A stretch of 64,000 nucleotides of DNA, from assembly GCA_028583405.1 (NCBI GenBank), contig CM053246.1:24400412-24464411 (forward strand), in the 5' to 3' direction. Shown piece after piece: positions 11,490 to 24,700 of this stretch. Under the pieces are notes generated by a model. It saw only the letters and a list, made by a program, of their open reading frames with translations, did not search any database and was not told the DNA's origin. Position numbers and translations under genes: made by a program. Position 1 is the first letter of the stretch; each line of letters opens with the position of its first letter. This stretch comes from Pogonophryne albipinna. Lineage: Eukaryota > Chordata > Actinopteri > Perciformes > Artedidraconidae.

Positions 11490-11620
11490 TTAGGCCGATT
11501 AATAAGATGTGAAGTGCTTTGTAACTTTGACCCACTTGACTGAATACACAAAAAACAATGAAGAAAGAGTTTTATCTGGGCTGCTTCGCTGCCAGCTGCT
11601 CCCCCCGGTACCCGAAAGTG
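11490..11620. repeat. Right arm of inverted repeat with 2915-3035
   Basis: It is the reverse complement of the left arm over about 110 bp, including the block CTGGGCTGCTTCGCTGCC. Confidence 0.7.
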
Positions 11621-11884
11621 GCGTATAGCCTGTACTTCAACATCAACGAAAGTGCTCGATATAGCTATATTGAACCAATAAACTAACACGAACTAACTGT
11701 ATCACTATAACATGATGATGATGATGGTGATAAAGAATGCATCTAACGTTCCGCTGTTCATTATAATAAATAAAAAAACAGAGCATTAAACAAATTATCA
11801 TGCCCTTACTTTATCAGGAGGCCATCACGTGGTTTCCGAAAATAACCGAGTGACACGAGTAGATTTTAGACGAGACTGGCGGAA

Positions 11885-12230
11885 AATATGTCTCGAAATT
11901 CCGTGTGTGTAAAAAGACGATCCACAAGCAGAAATGGGAGATCCACGAGCAGAGATTTGAGATCTGCAAGCGCATTTTTGGTCGACAAATACAAAATGGA
12001 TTCACAAATGCCTGATCGAAAGTTGTAAATGTTGAAGAGATATTCACAGATCTTTTTTTTATTTGTGAAAACATTTAGCGTATTTGCAGATCCGTTTTAG
12101 ACTTGCAAATTTATTTGTGAGTTTGCAAATCTTTTAAATGCATTTGTGGATGGTGTTTTACATTTACAAATCACATATTTACACACAAATAATTTTTATG
12201 TTCACACAAATAATTATGAGACATATCTAT
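11885..12230. mobile_element. Possible MITE with ATATGTCTC-type ends
   Basis: The left end has AAATATGTCTCGAAATT and the right end, read inward, AGATATGTCTCATAATTATT. Between them are AT-rich repeats of TTTGCAAAT type. I could not define a target duplication. Confidence 0.4.
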
Positions 12231-12399
12231 GCCCATAGCTTTCCAGCAAACTGTGCTGCTCTAAATTGCAAGGTAACCACTTAAGAAGCAACAGCCCCCT
12301 CTGCTGTTTTTGAACAGAAGTGAAAGATAAGTCATTTTTAAAGATCTCCCATCAAGCTATTTTAAGGCACATATTATGGGTATCAGATATATACAAATT

Positions 12400-12500
12400 A
12401 GGGCTGTCAGTCGATTACAAATATTTAATCGCGATTCATCTCAAATTAATCGCACATTTTTTATATGTTCTAAATGTTCCTTAGAGGGATATTTTTCAAG
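12400..12500. repeat. End of a dispersed repeat (GGGCTGTCAGTCGATT type)
   Basis: GGGCTGTC followed by AATCGATT- and AATCGCGATT-like words is a start I know as common in fish dispersed repeats. The far end is not recognisable here. Confidence 0.35.
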
Positions 12501-12663
12501 TTTTTAATACTCTTATCAACATATGAGTGGACATGCTCTATGTGCAAATGTTTGTTTATTATCATTTGATCAATGACAAATATTCTCATGAATATTAACC
12601 ATAACCTCTGAACATTACAAATATCCGCCTCAATTCCAACTGGAACCTCTCATACAATACAAA

Positions 12664-12894
<231 letters not shown>

Positions 12895-13418
12895 AGAGAC
12901 ACTGTGATGGATCGTTGGAGCTATGTGCAACTCAAGGCATACGCTCAAACGGGAGCTGCCTGGACGCTGCAATCATGTTACGCGCACTATCCGTGCTGAG
13001 TGTGCTGACTATTCATACAATGTCCCATTGTCTGGCTACCTGCATAAAGTCAAGTGCTCGGCGCAGTTGCCGGCGAAATGTCGCTCCTCTGTTTTCATTG
13101 AAACAGCTCCTTATATCCGTTAGCGCAGCTAGCTAGCACCAGATGCTAACAACAACAATACACGTAAGGTGTGCCCGTTCTCTCTCGCTCGCGCCACACA
13201 TACACACACCCTCCCGGTCCTCCCGATGGCCAGTCGGTGCCTGCTGCCGGTGAGCGTGGAAGTGTGGTCTGCCGCAAGCGGACGGCAGGAGCGGGGCTGT
13301 CAGCATCAGCTTGTAGATGGTATTTTAAACTCGATGCGCTCTGAAACTACGGGGCGGCCGAGGAAAAAAATGCATGCATTTTAGACATCCCTCATATCCC
13401 TCTATTTCAGCCCTGTAA

Positions 13419-14183
13419 TGGCGCGTTTCCACTGCAGGCCTCGCTCGGCCTCGCTCGGTTTGGTTAGGCCTTATTAGGCCCGGCTCACTTTAATGCTGTG
13501 CTTCCATTACAGTTTAGGAACTGGGGTAGTTACTATAGTAACGCAGTGTAGGCGGAGCCGTTACGTCATCTTCAATGAGCGCCCCAAAAAACAACACAGC
13601 CGTTAGCTCTTAGCACTCAGAGCTCACAGCTCTTCATATCTGTTCAGAAACTAGACAAAAGTTAAACAAGTACAAACCACAGACTGCCTGTGTCATGGCG
13701 AATACAGTCGCTGGTTTATTTATGTCTGTATAGGCCGTTGTTGTGAGTGTGGACAGTCGGAGCATATATAACGTTAGCTTAGCCAAGCTCCATTTAGAAA
13801 ACACGCATTTTAAAAGGTTTTTTCGCCTGCCGTCTGTCTGCAGACTTGTCAAAGCATTAATTCATGGTTTTTACTAACCGGTATCAGTATGTTGTTACTT
13901 CGGCATCATTTTGAAATGTGTATTACAATTAAATCACGCTCAAATATGTTCATCTTGTTGTAGTTGTAGCCCCCTTGCCAGCGATTCTCTCTCTAGTTTA
14001 GCATACTCAGCCCGACTCAGCCTGGTTGTTCCTGGCCCTAGAACCACGATTTAGTCGGGCCAGAAAAAAGGTGAAAAAGTAGCCCCGGGCCAAAACTAGA
14101 CCAAGTGGAAGCGCAACCAAAAACGGGCCCCGCACGGCTCGGCACGCTTAAAGCGAGCTACCCGCTGCAGTGGAAACGCGCCA
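13419..14183. mobile_element. MITE with TGGCGCGTTTCCACTGCAG inverted ends
   Basis: The left end TGGCGCGTTTCCACTGCAG is repeated exactly in inverted form at the right end (14165-14183). TA lies next to both ends (with an extra A on the left), which fits a Tc1/mariner- or Harbinger-type target. It has no coding capacity. A fragment of the same family sits inside the hAT at 1138-2279. Confidence 0.75.
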
Positions 14184-15620
14184 TATGTGTCTGCCAGCAC
14201 ATGAAAGGCTCTTGAGGCCTAGTACCAGGGTCGGTTCTAGCCAATTTGCTGCCCTAGGCGAGATTTTAGGTGAGATTTTATATATAAAGAATAAATGAAA
14301 AATCTCTACAAAAGACAAATACACTACAAAAACAGAAACTTATTGACAGAGGTATACGTCAAAATGGCTTCAAATGTATTCCATATTGTATGAACATGTC
14401 AACACACTCTCACTCCATAATCGTCCAGGAGCGACGTTTGGTCAGGGTCCCGTGGCGTGCAGTTGTGACGCTCCTAGGCTCCTTCAGCTTCATAAAGAGA
14501 CGCAAATAGCTTTCAACTGATTGCAATGTATTCCCATCTGCGGCGGGATTTGACGCTCATGGAAGCACGGCATTCGTTTGTGTCGGCTTCCCTTAAAGGC
14601 AATGTGAGCGTCCATTCCCATTGGATAACGGAGAATTGTACACCCGGAAGTAAGTATTCCCCTTACTGTCGATTGATTTTACAGTGATATCTGCACTACT
14701 CATCGACTAAAAAACACCAGATTATCCTTGTTAATTACACAACATTGATTGGTTTAAATTGTGTGCAATGCTTTTGTATTTTTCCCCTTCGATTCGGAGA
14801 AACACATATTTTTTCGGAGTAAAGGATGGCAGAAGACACTACCCTACCCAGAATCCCCAGCTATCGTTTAGGACTACACCATGTGCTCTGTTTGACAAAC
14901 CCCGTTTTTTTTCACCATTCATTCCAATGGCTGGCGTCTATGTCACGTGATCTTCAAATTTCTCCCTGCAGAAAAAAAAAAATGGCCGAACTTCGTTTTA
15001 TTCTCGGTGTAAATGCCTATTTTAAAGTTAGTTTGGCCATTAAAATGCGTTTTGATGTCATTTGATGCGAGAAATATGAGTTGTTATTTCAGATTATGTG
15101 TGCAGTGGATGTACATGATCTTTAGTTTGATAGTTATTATGAAGATTACTTCAGGAAATTGCGTCCACAGAACGTTTTCATTGTTACCAAGGTGGTTGCT
15201 AGGGACGCTGCTATCGATATTATTTCTGTTATGTTGTGTAACTGTTTAATGGTGTTATCTTTATTGCTACCCCCTTCCCCGTCAATGTATAGTCTTGGTC
15301 CACAGCGCAAACGTATTAGTTTAACAAAATCTGCATCTAAAGATACGTTATTTTCCCCTGTGCAATTCCAGTCTCACATCTCACAGCACATCGTCATTAA
15401 CAAATACCGGAAACAGACCGAAAACATTAAAAAAAATAAAAATAATACTTTATTCCGAGTGTGCTTGCATTTCTCTTTGAAAGTCATCACATAACGGCAT
15501 TGTAATACACGGTTCGGCTGCATTAAATATTACATATCTGCCATAGTTCTGTATTTATAGAGCCCTGATGAGAAGACTTCTAGACAAACATGAGGAACTG
15601 AAAACGTGACGTGGATCATA
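14184..15620. repeat. Mosaic of dispersed-repeat fragments
   Basis: At 14228 a CAGGGTCGGTTCTAGCC start resembles a hAT end. From about 14825 to 15600 the sequence shares blocks with the THAP-element family: 14850-14875 pairs in inverse with 36120-36150, 15190-15340 in inverse with 37260-37410, and 15440-15605 in direct orientation with 27250-27400. No complete element or gene is seen. Confidence 0.55.
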
Positions 15621-15624
15621 AATA

Positions 15625-16698
15625 TATCACCCTCAGGGCTCTGTTCTTGGTCCCCTCTGTTCAGAGACCCAGGTCGTCGCACGCATCTCTGCTTGTCTAA
15701 CTGACATCTCTCAGTGGATGTCTGCTCATCACCTCAAGCTCAACCTTGACAAGACTGAACTTTTTTTTTTTTTCTTCCGGGAAAAGATTGTCCCACTCTT
15801 GACCTGACGATCAACATCGGCACCTCTGTTGTTTCCCCGACTCAGACTGCAAGGAATCTGGGTGTGACCCTAGATAACAACCTATCCTTCACTGCAAACA
15901 TCGCTGTTACAACCCGTTGCTGCAGATACACGCTTTACAACATCAGGAAGATACGTCCCCAGCTGACCCAGAAAGCCGCGCAGGTTCTGGTCCAGGCTCT
16001 CGTCACCTCACGCCTAGACTACTGCAACTCCCTCCTGGCTGGTCTACCTGCATGTGCCATCCGACCTCTGCAGCTCATCCAGAATTCAGCGGCTCGTCTG
16101 GTCTTCAACCTTCCTAAATTTTCCCACACCACTGCGCTCCTCCGCTCCCTTCACTGGCTTCCGGTAACTGTTAGAATCCACTTCAAGACAATGGTACTTG
16201 CGTACCATGCTGCGAATGGATCTGGCCCTTCCTACATCCAGGACATGCTTAAACTGTACACCCCAGCGCGTGCACTACGCTCTGCATCCGCCAAACGACT
16301 CGCTGCACCCTCGCTGCGAGGGGGACCCAAGTTCCCCTCAGCAAAAACACATGGGTTTGCTATCCTGGCTCCAAAATGGTGGAATGAGCTCCCCATTGAC
16401 ATCAGGACAGCAGAAAGCTTACACACCTTCCGGCGCAGACTGAAAACTCATCTCTTTCGACTCCACTTCGAGCGATAGAATTACTAACAATGAACTGCTA
16501 ACAGAGCACTTATATACTAATAAAGGACTGGCTTATCTATAGCCAGTTGAGTAGCACTTGAAATGTTTGGCTCTATGAAACCTGATGTACTTATATGATT
16601 CTGTTTTCTTCAAGGTTGTGTCTTCCTGGTCGATTGTACTTATTGTAAGTCGCTTTGGATAAAAGCGTCAGCTAAATGCAATGTAATGTAATGTAATA
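15625..16698 (+). mobile_element. L2-type LINE, 5'-truncated 3' fragment
   Basis: The fragment starts in the reverse transcriptase at a [12 protein letters not shown] block. A further conserved block (ISxWMSAHHLKLNLDKTEL-like) follows out of frame. From 15864 a 204-residue frame is open to 16478 and holds the C-terminal LINE blocks SRLDYCNSLLAGLP, LIQNSAARL, LHWLPV and a final RRRLKTHLF. The 3' UTR ends with AAGTCGCTTTGGATAAAAG and an ATGTA-repeat tail, the usual L2 tail in fish. It interrupts sequence that is continuous at 27400-27420, so it inserted into the THAP-family repeat. It is not functional. Confidence 0.85.
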
Positions 16699-18930
16699 TC
16701 AGCAATTAAACAACATCTTACATTTCTTTTCACACAATACGTCTCCTTGCAGTATCAACACTAATTCGGCTGACTTTTATATTTGATCCAATTGGTAGAT
16801 AGGCTGTATTTACACCATAAAGGTGCACAGCTGATATAAAGGGACACCTAGTGGTTAAAGCATGTTATTGAAATGTATTATTTTTATTATATTAATAGGA
16901 TCCCTATAAAGTATATTCATTACTCGTTATTCTCTACTAATAGTTAATTAAAGACTGTATATAATGACTATTTTGCACATCCCTTTCAAGATTTCAAGAT
17001 TTTCTAAGGTTTATTGACTTATCATATTCACAAACGGTGTAGTTATGCATTGAATGAAAAACTTGGGTCGCAGGTTCCTCAATAGTGCATTACAAGACAT
17101 CTATCAATATTTGTGCATGCCTCCAGCAATGTTAACTATGTTGAAGCACTTATTTTAACTGATATTATACATATGTATTATACTCTTATAAGATGTATGT
17201 TTCATCTCCGGCCTTGTCAGGTATTGAACAATCAATAAATAAAGAACACAGAATTGTTAAATATAAAACACAGAATTTGTGTGATTATACTAAATGATTT
17301 ACAAATAAACACCACTGCATATTTACAACTGTTACACATGCTGATGTAACGCAAATGTTTCCAACTTGGGATCAATAAAGTATATCTTATCTTAAGCTGA
17401 TCGATGGCTACTGCCATATTTGCAAAATTTGCAAAATTTGCCTCTGAACCTTGACAAGTGCATGTTTCAGGCTTATCAATTAATGTAATGTAATGTTATC
17501 AATTAACAACAGGAGGGGTCACAAACATAAGACCAGCTGTTAAATAAAGCTCTTCTGACCTTAGCTGGCATGTGGGTATATATTAATGCTGCCCATTATG
17601 GGCACAAGCAATTTTCACCCATTTATTAATTATATGTTTTAAATGTGAGTGTTTCCTATCCCCTAAACCTCCAGGGATGTACACAGTTTAATACTGGCAA
17701 CTTCTTATTATGGGAAATACGAAAACGTCTTTTAAAACTACAACTCCCAATAGAGAATAGGCTTGTTTGAGACGTGTTGCGGCTCGCCTCGAAAGTAGAC
17801 GAGAATAGCCGATCGCAGCCGGGGGAGGTCTCAAAAAGCTCGCCTGAAGTCGGACAGCTCGGAGTCGGCTTCGTCCTCTTCTTCTCTCGGTTTTTTGGCG
17901 GATTGCAAACAACTTTAAGGTGCATACCGCCGCCTCCGGAGTCGGCTTGACTCGGTTTGCATTTATAAAGAATGCACACATGTGTTTAATCGTTAATGTC
18001 AGATATGTACCAAGTAAATACATTTGTTCCTGCTCAAGATTGGATTCAACTTTATTGTTATTGCACATATTACAGGTACTGAGACAACGAAATGCAGTTT
18101 AGCTTCTAACCAGGTGCAACAAGCAGTAAAGTGAAAAGTAATGTACACAATCTACGGAATAAAATATAGAATGAATTGAATGATGAATAAACAGTGAGAG
18201 GTATGAATACACTAGATATCAGCCTGTGAGCAGTATGAACAGTGTGTATGAATATGCTAAGATATATAAAGTATGAAAACGGTAAGCAGTGCAAGTATAG
18301 TATAACATATATAGATATTAATTTCATGATGATAAACATTGTGGAACAATTATGAAAAATGTTAATGGAGGGGGCGACGTAAAACTGACACAAAACAACA
18401 ACAAACTTTTGCCGAGCCAATTGGAGAGTTTCATCACCAGCACGTGGTAAAAACCACCAATGAGTGCTCAGCTCGAGATACCAGCGTGTCGTTTCCATGG
18501 ATGTATAATCGTTTCCCATCAAGCATTTCGCTTCCGCAGCCCGTGGAGAGGAACTGCGCCGCCTCGCCGCGCCTCGCTCTCAAGGCTGCGGGCGTCTTTG
18601 TCCCGCAAGATTTCAACGTCTCATGTAGGCGAGCCTCCAGAGCAAGTCGGACAAAATGACTAACCATCATGCAACGCACTAGCAAGACGTTGATTGAAAT
18701 TGCGCAGGTCTGCGCAGGTCTTGCTTGTCTTAAACAAGCCTATTATGTTGCGAAACACAATAGCCAGCATGTGTAGTTCTGGGGACTGGGTGGGGGAGGG
18801 GGGGACGCGGTGGACCCGTTCAAATCCAGTTTTGGACAGTCTGCCGTGGTTCCATCCCATTTCAAGTGCTGTTCGACACTCGGCGTAACCCTCGGAGCAC
18901 ACTCTCCAATCACAGAGCTTGAGGACTATT
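16699..18930. repeat. Diverged second copy of the THAP-element family interior
   Basis: Blocks match the element at 26229-36681: 16715-16860 with 27415-27545 (direct), 16980-17140 with 28390-28510 (inverse), 17565-17790 with 35725-35930 (direct), and 18720-18900 with 35925-36060 (direct). The mix of orientations shows a palindromic or rearranged interior. No terminal repeats or reading frame were found. Confidence 0.6.
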
Positions 18931-19068
18931 ATATGGAATGCCATTTAAGCCAAAATTAAATAAATACATAAATAATTAAATAAATACATATATATAAATA
19001 TGCCTATGAAATAAATTCTGAAATAAATAAATGAGGCAATAAATATGTATACATGTACATTTAAATAC

Positions 19069-19262
19069 ACATTTATTTATTTCATGGGACTTTTCGTTCA
19101 TAATGACACATTTATTTATTTCAAGAGACTTGTATTTCATAATGACACATTTATTTATTTCAAGAGACTCGTATTTCATAATGACATTTATTTATTTCAG
19201 ATGACTTGTATTTCATAATGACACATTTATTTATTTCAGGTGACTTGTATTTCATGATGAGA
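19069..19262. repeat. About 40-bp tandem repeat, roughly five units
   Basis: Each unit contains CATTTATTTATTTCA, then GAGACT or TGACTT, then GTATTTCATAATGACA. Units vary slightly in length. The minus strand reads as repeated KSLEINKCVI peptides by chance of periodicity. Confidence 0.9.
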
Positions 19263-20500
19263 CATTTCCATTCCTTATATGCAAATGAACGGGGCGTGGT
19301 TAGCTCACAGATCCAGACCAAAGCAACAGCACCACAACACTGACTCAATAGCTTTTGTTTCACACTCCAGTACTCTTAAGTGGTTTGCAAACTGCCAATA
19401 AACCAAACCGGTTCAAGAACCATTCTTGTGCTTTTCTGGTGCTTAACTGGTTCTTCTCTGGTCTTATCTGGTCCGCCCAATGCTGCTCTTCTGAGAGCAA
19501 CCGCTCTGACAGCTCTCTCTAGTCTCTACTGGGAAACAGCTAAAAGTCCTTCTGGAGGTAAGCAACGCTACACAATTACACCCAGTCTGAGAGTAAAAGA
19601 TTTCTCGAAGGTTCGTTTTGCTTTCTTACAACGTTAAGTTAATGTTAACCTAACCTTAAGGAGGCTATTGTTACGAGCTAGCTGTCTTAGCTAACAACAG
19701 TTAGCAGATAACGTTTTCTGCAGTTTGTGTTGCCCCTGAAAAACGTGATGTAGTTATTTAAGGATATGTTAAATTAAAGTTATTTTACAAGTTGAGAGAG
19801 TTAAGTTGTGTTTAAAATCGTCAATGTAATGCACGTTAGAGGTTTTTAGTTGGACATGAAGTTAGCTAACGTTAGCTAACTCTACCAGGTTGTTACCAGC
19901 TGTACTTTCTGTGGCAGCTAGCTTAATACAAAGAGGGGTCTTGTGCTTCATTGCAAACTTTTCTTTGTTAATCTACCTGAAACTGTAGGGACAGTTTGTT
20001 TCTACTCAACTATACAGACCATTGTTGAGGAGATGCAAAACATACTGTACATGAGTTGGGTCCAACATATACCTTGAGTAATGTTACTTTGCTGCTAAAA
20101 ATGAAACATCATTATCAGATGAGGACATCACCAAAGTGTGTGAGTCTGTCAGGGGATTTGATCTGTTCTCTGCATGTCCTAAACACTGCTCTGGTATTAC
20201 TTATCTTGTAAAATGTAAGTCTCGCTCTTGTCATCGTTCAGGCTTTGCATTTGAACTCCTATGACTGGTTGCGGACTTGAAGGGAACGCCTTCCTGGCCT
20301 TCCTGACATCCAGGAAAAAGGTGAGATTCTAATACATTTGAATGGCAAAAGCAAGTTATTGTTTTTAACTTTTTAAATATGATTGTTTTGGGGCATTTCA
20401 GTTTTATTGGACAGAGGCAGTAGATATCTACTGGAAACAGTGGAGAGGGAGGAGATGATATGCAGCAAAAGGCCCAGCCGGATGGTTGCTGTAAGCATGT
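19263..20500 (+). other. Non-coding stretch with splice-like sites
   Basis: No protein gene is visible. A donor-like GGAG/GTAAGC lies at 19557/19558. A segment at 20242-20320 is bounded by an acceptor-like TTCAG and a donor-like AAAAAG/GTGAG. These could be untranslated exons of a transcript, but similar sites occur by chance. A stretch at 20395-20490 resembles a common fish dispersed repeat. Confidence 0.3.
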
Positions 20501-20740
20501 TGTAACTTCCGGTTGTTGTTGTCATTGTCATCTCCGGGTATCCCGTGTGCCTGTTCTGTTGCTGATAGCTTATTATCTTAACTTAATCAATCGTTTTAAA
20601 ACTCTTGATCACGGCAACTGCCTGACGTTGTAATCACACGTTACTACAGCTTAAGCACTCACAACTCTCCTTCTCTTAGCGACTGTAACTCCACAGTTGC
20701 CTACACTCTTTTCGGGTTTGCTAACGGTAGCTACTTTAGC

Positions 20741-21610
20741 TTGATAGCTAGCCATGGCTCTTTCCCCACCCTCGGGTGTTATATTTCCTGCTCTTCCTGT
20801 CTCATGTTTGGTTACTTCCCTACCTCCTTTACTGGTACCGATACATGTGTTAAATGTAGTATAGTTGTTAGGTTGGAGGCGGGAATCATAGCCATAGAAG
20901 CCCGGCTCCGCATCTTAGAAAGTAACTCAGCTACAGTAAAGCCCATGTTAGCCGGTGCGGACCGGCAAAAGGTAGCTCCTATTAGCCATCCCCCGGCAAC
21001 TCCCGAGCAGCAGGGAGACTGGGTGACTGTTCAGAAGGGGCATAACACGAAACCCGCAGGTCCCCACCAACCCGTTCACGTATCTAACAGATATTCCCCA
21101 CTCAGCGAGACACCCGCTGAGAAGCCAACTCTGGTTATTGGTAGCTCTATTATGAGACACGTGAATTTAGAGACCGAAGCCTCCACAGTCACATGCATTC
21201 CGGGGGCCAGAGCGGGCGACGTTGAGGCGCATCTTAAACTGCTGGCTAAAAATAAACGTAAATACAGTAGGATTGTTATTCACGTCGGTGGTAATGATGT
21301 TCGTTTACGCCAATCAGAATGCACCAAACTTAATGTGGAGTCGGTGTGTAGTTATGCTAAAACAATGTCGGACACGGTAATCTTCTCTGGTCCCCTCCCC
21401 AATCTGATCAATGATGACATGTATAGCCGTATGTCATCATTTCAGCGCTGGTTGTCTTGGTGGTGCCCAGCAAACAATGTGGGCTTCGTAAATAATTGGA
21501 CAGCCTTCTGGGGAAAACCTGGTCTGATTAAGAGAGACGGCATTCATCCTACTTTGGAAGGTGCAAATCTCATTTCGGCAAACATTTCAGGGCTTTGTCT
21601 TAATCCATGA
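20741..21610 (+). pseudogene. LINE ORF1, zinc-binding plus SGNH esterase domain
   Basis: The frame encodes about 289 residues. A Cys cluster (CSSC at residues 17-20, CVKC at 36-39) resembles the PHD-like zinc region of CR1-type ORF1. Residues 43-66 could form a short coiled coil. Residues about 130-285 form an SGNH esterase domain: VIGSSIMRH with the nucleophile serine at 135, GGND at 183-186, and DGIHP near the C-terminus for the catalytic Asp/His. Esterase ORF1 proteins are known from CR1/L2 LINEs and are thought to aid RNA or membrane handling. The likely ATG (20754) is one base out of frame with the domain, so a small indel near the start probably disables it. Confidence 0.75.
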
Positions 21611-21730
21611 CAAACTGGAGTTGAGACCAGGAGGCAGAGTCGCAGTCTTACACGCTTCTCTGCGCTCTCTCCTAGGCAGTCATCCATAGGAATCCCGAAC
21701 CCAATAAAATACCCAATATTAGCGGTCTGT

Positions 21731-24700
21731 GTGTCTGCCCAAGGACAATTTAAGGTAAAACCTAATAGAGGTGTCATACATAATAATAACCTAATAAAAG
21801 TAAATGTAACAACTACTACAGTGCAACAAAACAGGAATATTAAATGTGGTCTCTTAAACATAAGATCTCTAGCATCTAAAGCAGGGGTGGGGAACCTTTT
21901 TCCTCTCAAGGGCCATTTCAATTTTTTCAACATCCTCCGAGGGCCGTACAAAAAATACTAAAATCACAGCCCATTCATTTGGCCTTTCTTTCATGCTGTG
22001 CAAAGAAAAAGCAACCTCTTAATCCAGATATTTTACCATGATTCGCGCATGCATGCATGCACGTGCACAGTTGTGGCATGACCACCAAAACAGAAAGATA
22101 TGGACACAAGATGTGTGCAATTTAGTTTCCTATCCATGTGAACATGATTTAAGTGGGGGGGACCTAACCTCCTCTAGGGGGGTCCGGGGGCATGCTCCCC
22201 CGGGAAGATTTTTTTTTTAAATATTGAAGTTAAAAGCATAAATCTGGTGCACTTTGAGAGCAACATTAGTAGATCTATGGATACATCTCTCAACACCCAT
22301 ATGAAACAGAACTGGAAGCAGATTTTCTTTTTCTTTATGGATATTTTACAAATCACTCCCCTTTTAAACTGTATTCTTGTTTATTAATAACAACTTTTTT
22401 TTACTGTCATATAGTATTTTATACCCGTTTACTTTATTCTCTTATTTTTTTATAACTATAATGATCATATAAAGATGTGCCTTTACCTCACTGGTTGGAG
22501 AAAAAGCTTCTTATATTCGTTAGCATAGCTAGCTAACCAGATGCTAATAACAACAAAGTTATTGTCTGTATGATCAGTATGACAGATGAACAGATCGCCA
22601 CTGGGCTTTCAACTAAATACACAGCCACGCAAAAACTGCGGCATGTGTACGGCTCCTTATGGCTACTGACATTTGTGAAGTCCCGGCCCGGAGCGGCGTT
22701 CTGGTGCTCTGCTCTCCGTCAGCTCTAAACCCCTGTCGGACGAGACATATACCACGTGATGACACGTTAGGCTCGTGTTGTGTTCAAGGACCCTGACCTT
22801 GGCCAGGAAAAACAGGCACTCGCTTGTTTAATTATTTTGCGGTCTAGATTTCTTAATTTGTTTTCTTTTTTGCGTGTGTTACCTCGAGGGCCGTATCAAA
22901 AGGTTCCCCACCCCTGATCTAAAGCAATATTGGTAAATGATTTAATATCAGATTATAATATTGATATATGCTGTCTCACTGAAACTTGGTTGAGACATGA
23001 AGAATATGTCAGCATAAATGAGGCCACTCCACCCAGCCATATCAATACTCATATTGCCCGAGGCGTGGGCCGAGGAGGTGGAGTTGCAGCAATCTTTGAC
23101 TCAAGTTTACTTATCAATACTAAACCAAAATTAAATTATACCTCCTTTGAAAGTCTCGTTTTTAGTCTTACGCATCCGACCTGGAAAACTTTGCAGCCAA
23201 TCTTATTTGTTACAGTGTACCGTGCACCAGGTCCTTATTCAGAATTCTTATCAGAATTCTCTGAGTTTTTATCAACTTTGGTACTTAAAACAGATAAAGT
23301 AATTATCGTAGGTGACTTTAATATTCATGTTGACGATGATAAAAATAGCCTTACTGTTGCATTTAACTCTATATTAGATTCTGTTGGTTTCTGTCAGAGT
23401 GTAAATAAACCAACCCACTGCTATAATCACACTCTCGACCTTGTTCTGACTTATGGTATTGAAATTGAGCAACTATTAGTCGAACCGCATAATCCTGCTT
23501 TATCCGACCATTTCTGAGTAACTTTTGAAGTACTGTTACTAGACTACAAAGCATTAGTCAAAAGCTCCTGCAGCAGAAACCTATCTGTTAGTGCTCTAGC
23601 CACATTTAAGGAAGAGATTCCACCAATATTTAACTCGATAGCATGTCTGCATGTAGGGGAGGAAACTTATACAAAATGTACACCACCCCAAATTGATCAT
23701 GTTGTTGATAGTGCTACAGATGCGCTGCGAATAAAATTAGACTCTGTTGCTCCTTTGAAAAAGAAGAAAATAAAACAACATAGATTAGCTCCATGGCATA
23801 ATGCCGAAACCCGCAAAATAAAGCAAAAGTCGAGACAACTTGAAAGGATATGGCGTTCCACTAAACTTGAAGAATCTTGTTTAATTTGGCATATTACTCT
23901 CAATGAATATAAGAAAGCACTGCGTAAAGCGAGAGCAGCCTACTACTCTTCATTAATAGATGAGAATAAGAATAATGCAAGATTTCTTTTCAGCACTGTA
24001 GCCAGGCTGACAGAGAGCCACAGCTCGATTGAGCCTTCTATTCCCATAGCACTCAGTAGTCATGATTTTATGTGCTTTTTTAACGATACAATTGTTACTC
24101 TTAGAAACAAAATTAATGACCTCTTGCCTTTGACCAGTATAGTGTTATCAACGGCTCCCGGAAGCGTGAGTTCTGGTATTACACTGGATAGTAAACTAGA
24201 ATGCTTTTCAGCCATAAACCTTGAACAATTAAATTCAATGATTCTCTCAACGTGTATGTTAGAACCAATTCCAACTAAGCTGTTGAAGGAAGTTTTTCCA
24301 TTAATTAGCACTTCTTTATTAAATATTATGAATATGTCTTTATTATCAGGCTATGTTCCACAATCATTCAAAGTAGCAGTGATAAAACCGCTTCTTAAAA
24401 AGCACAACCTCGATCCAGAGGTTTTAGCCAATTATAGACCTATTTCTAATCTTCCGTTCCTCTCAAAAATTCTTGAGAAAGCAGTCGCAAAACAGTTGTG
24501 TGATTACTTAAAAAACAATGATTTATTTGAAGATTTTCAGTCTGGCTTTAGAACACATCATAGCACAGAGACAGCTCTGGTTACAGTCACAAATGACATT
24601 CTAATAGCCTCTGACAAGGGACTTGTCTCTATTCTTGTTTTGCTCGATCTCAGTGCTGCATTTGATACTATCGATCATGATATCTTATTGCAAAGACTAG

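Noticed and set aside
19069..19262. CRISPR-like array
   Set aside because: The repeats are contiguous about 40-bp units without unique spacers, in a eukaryotic setting.
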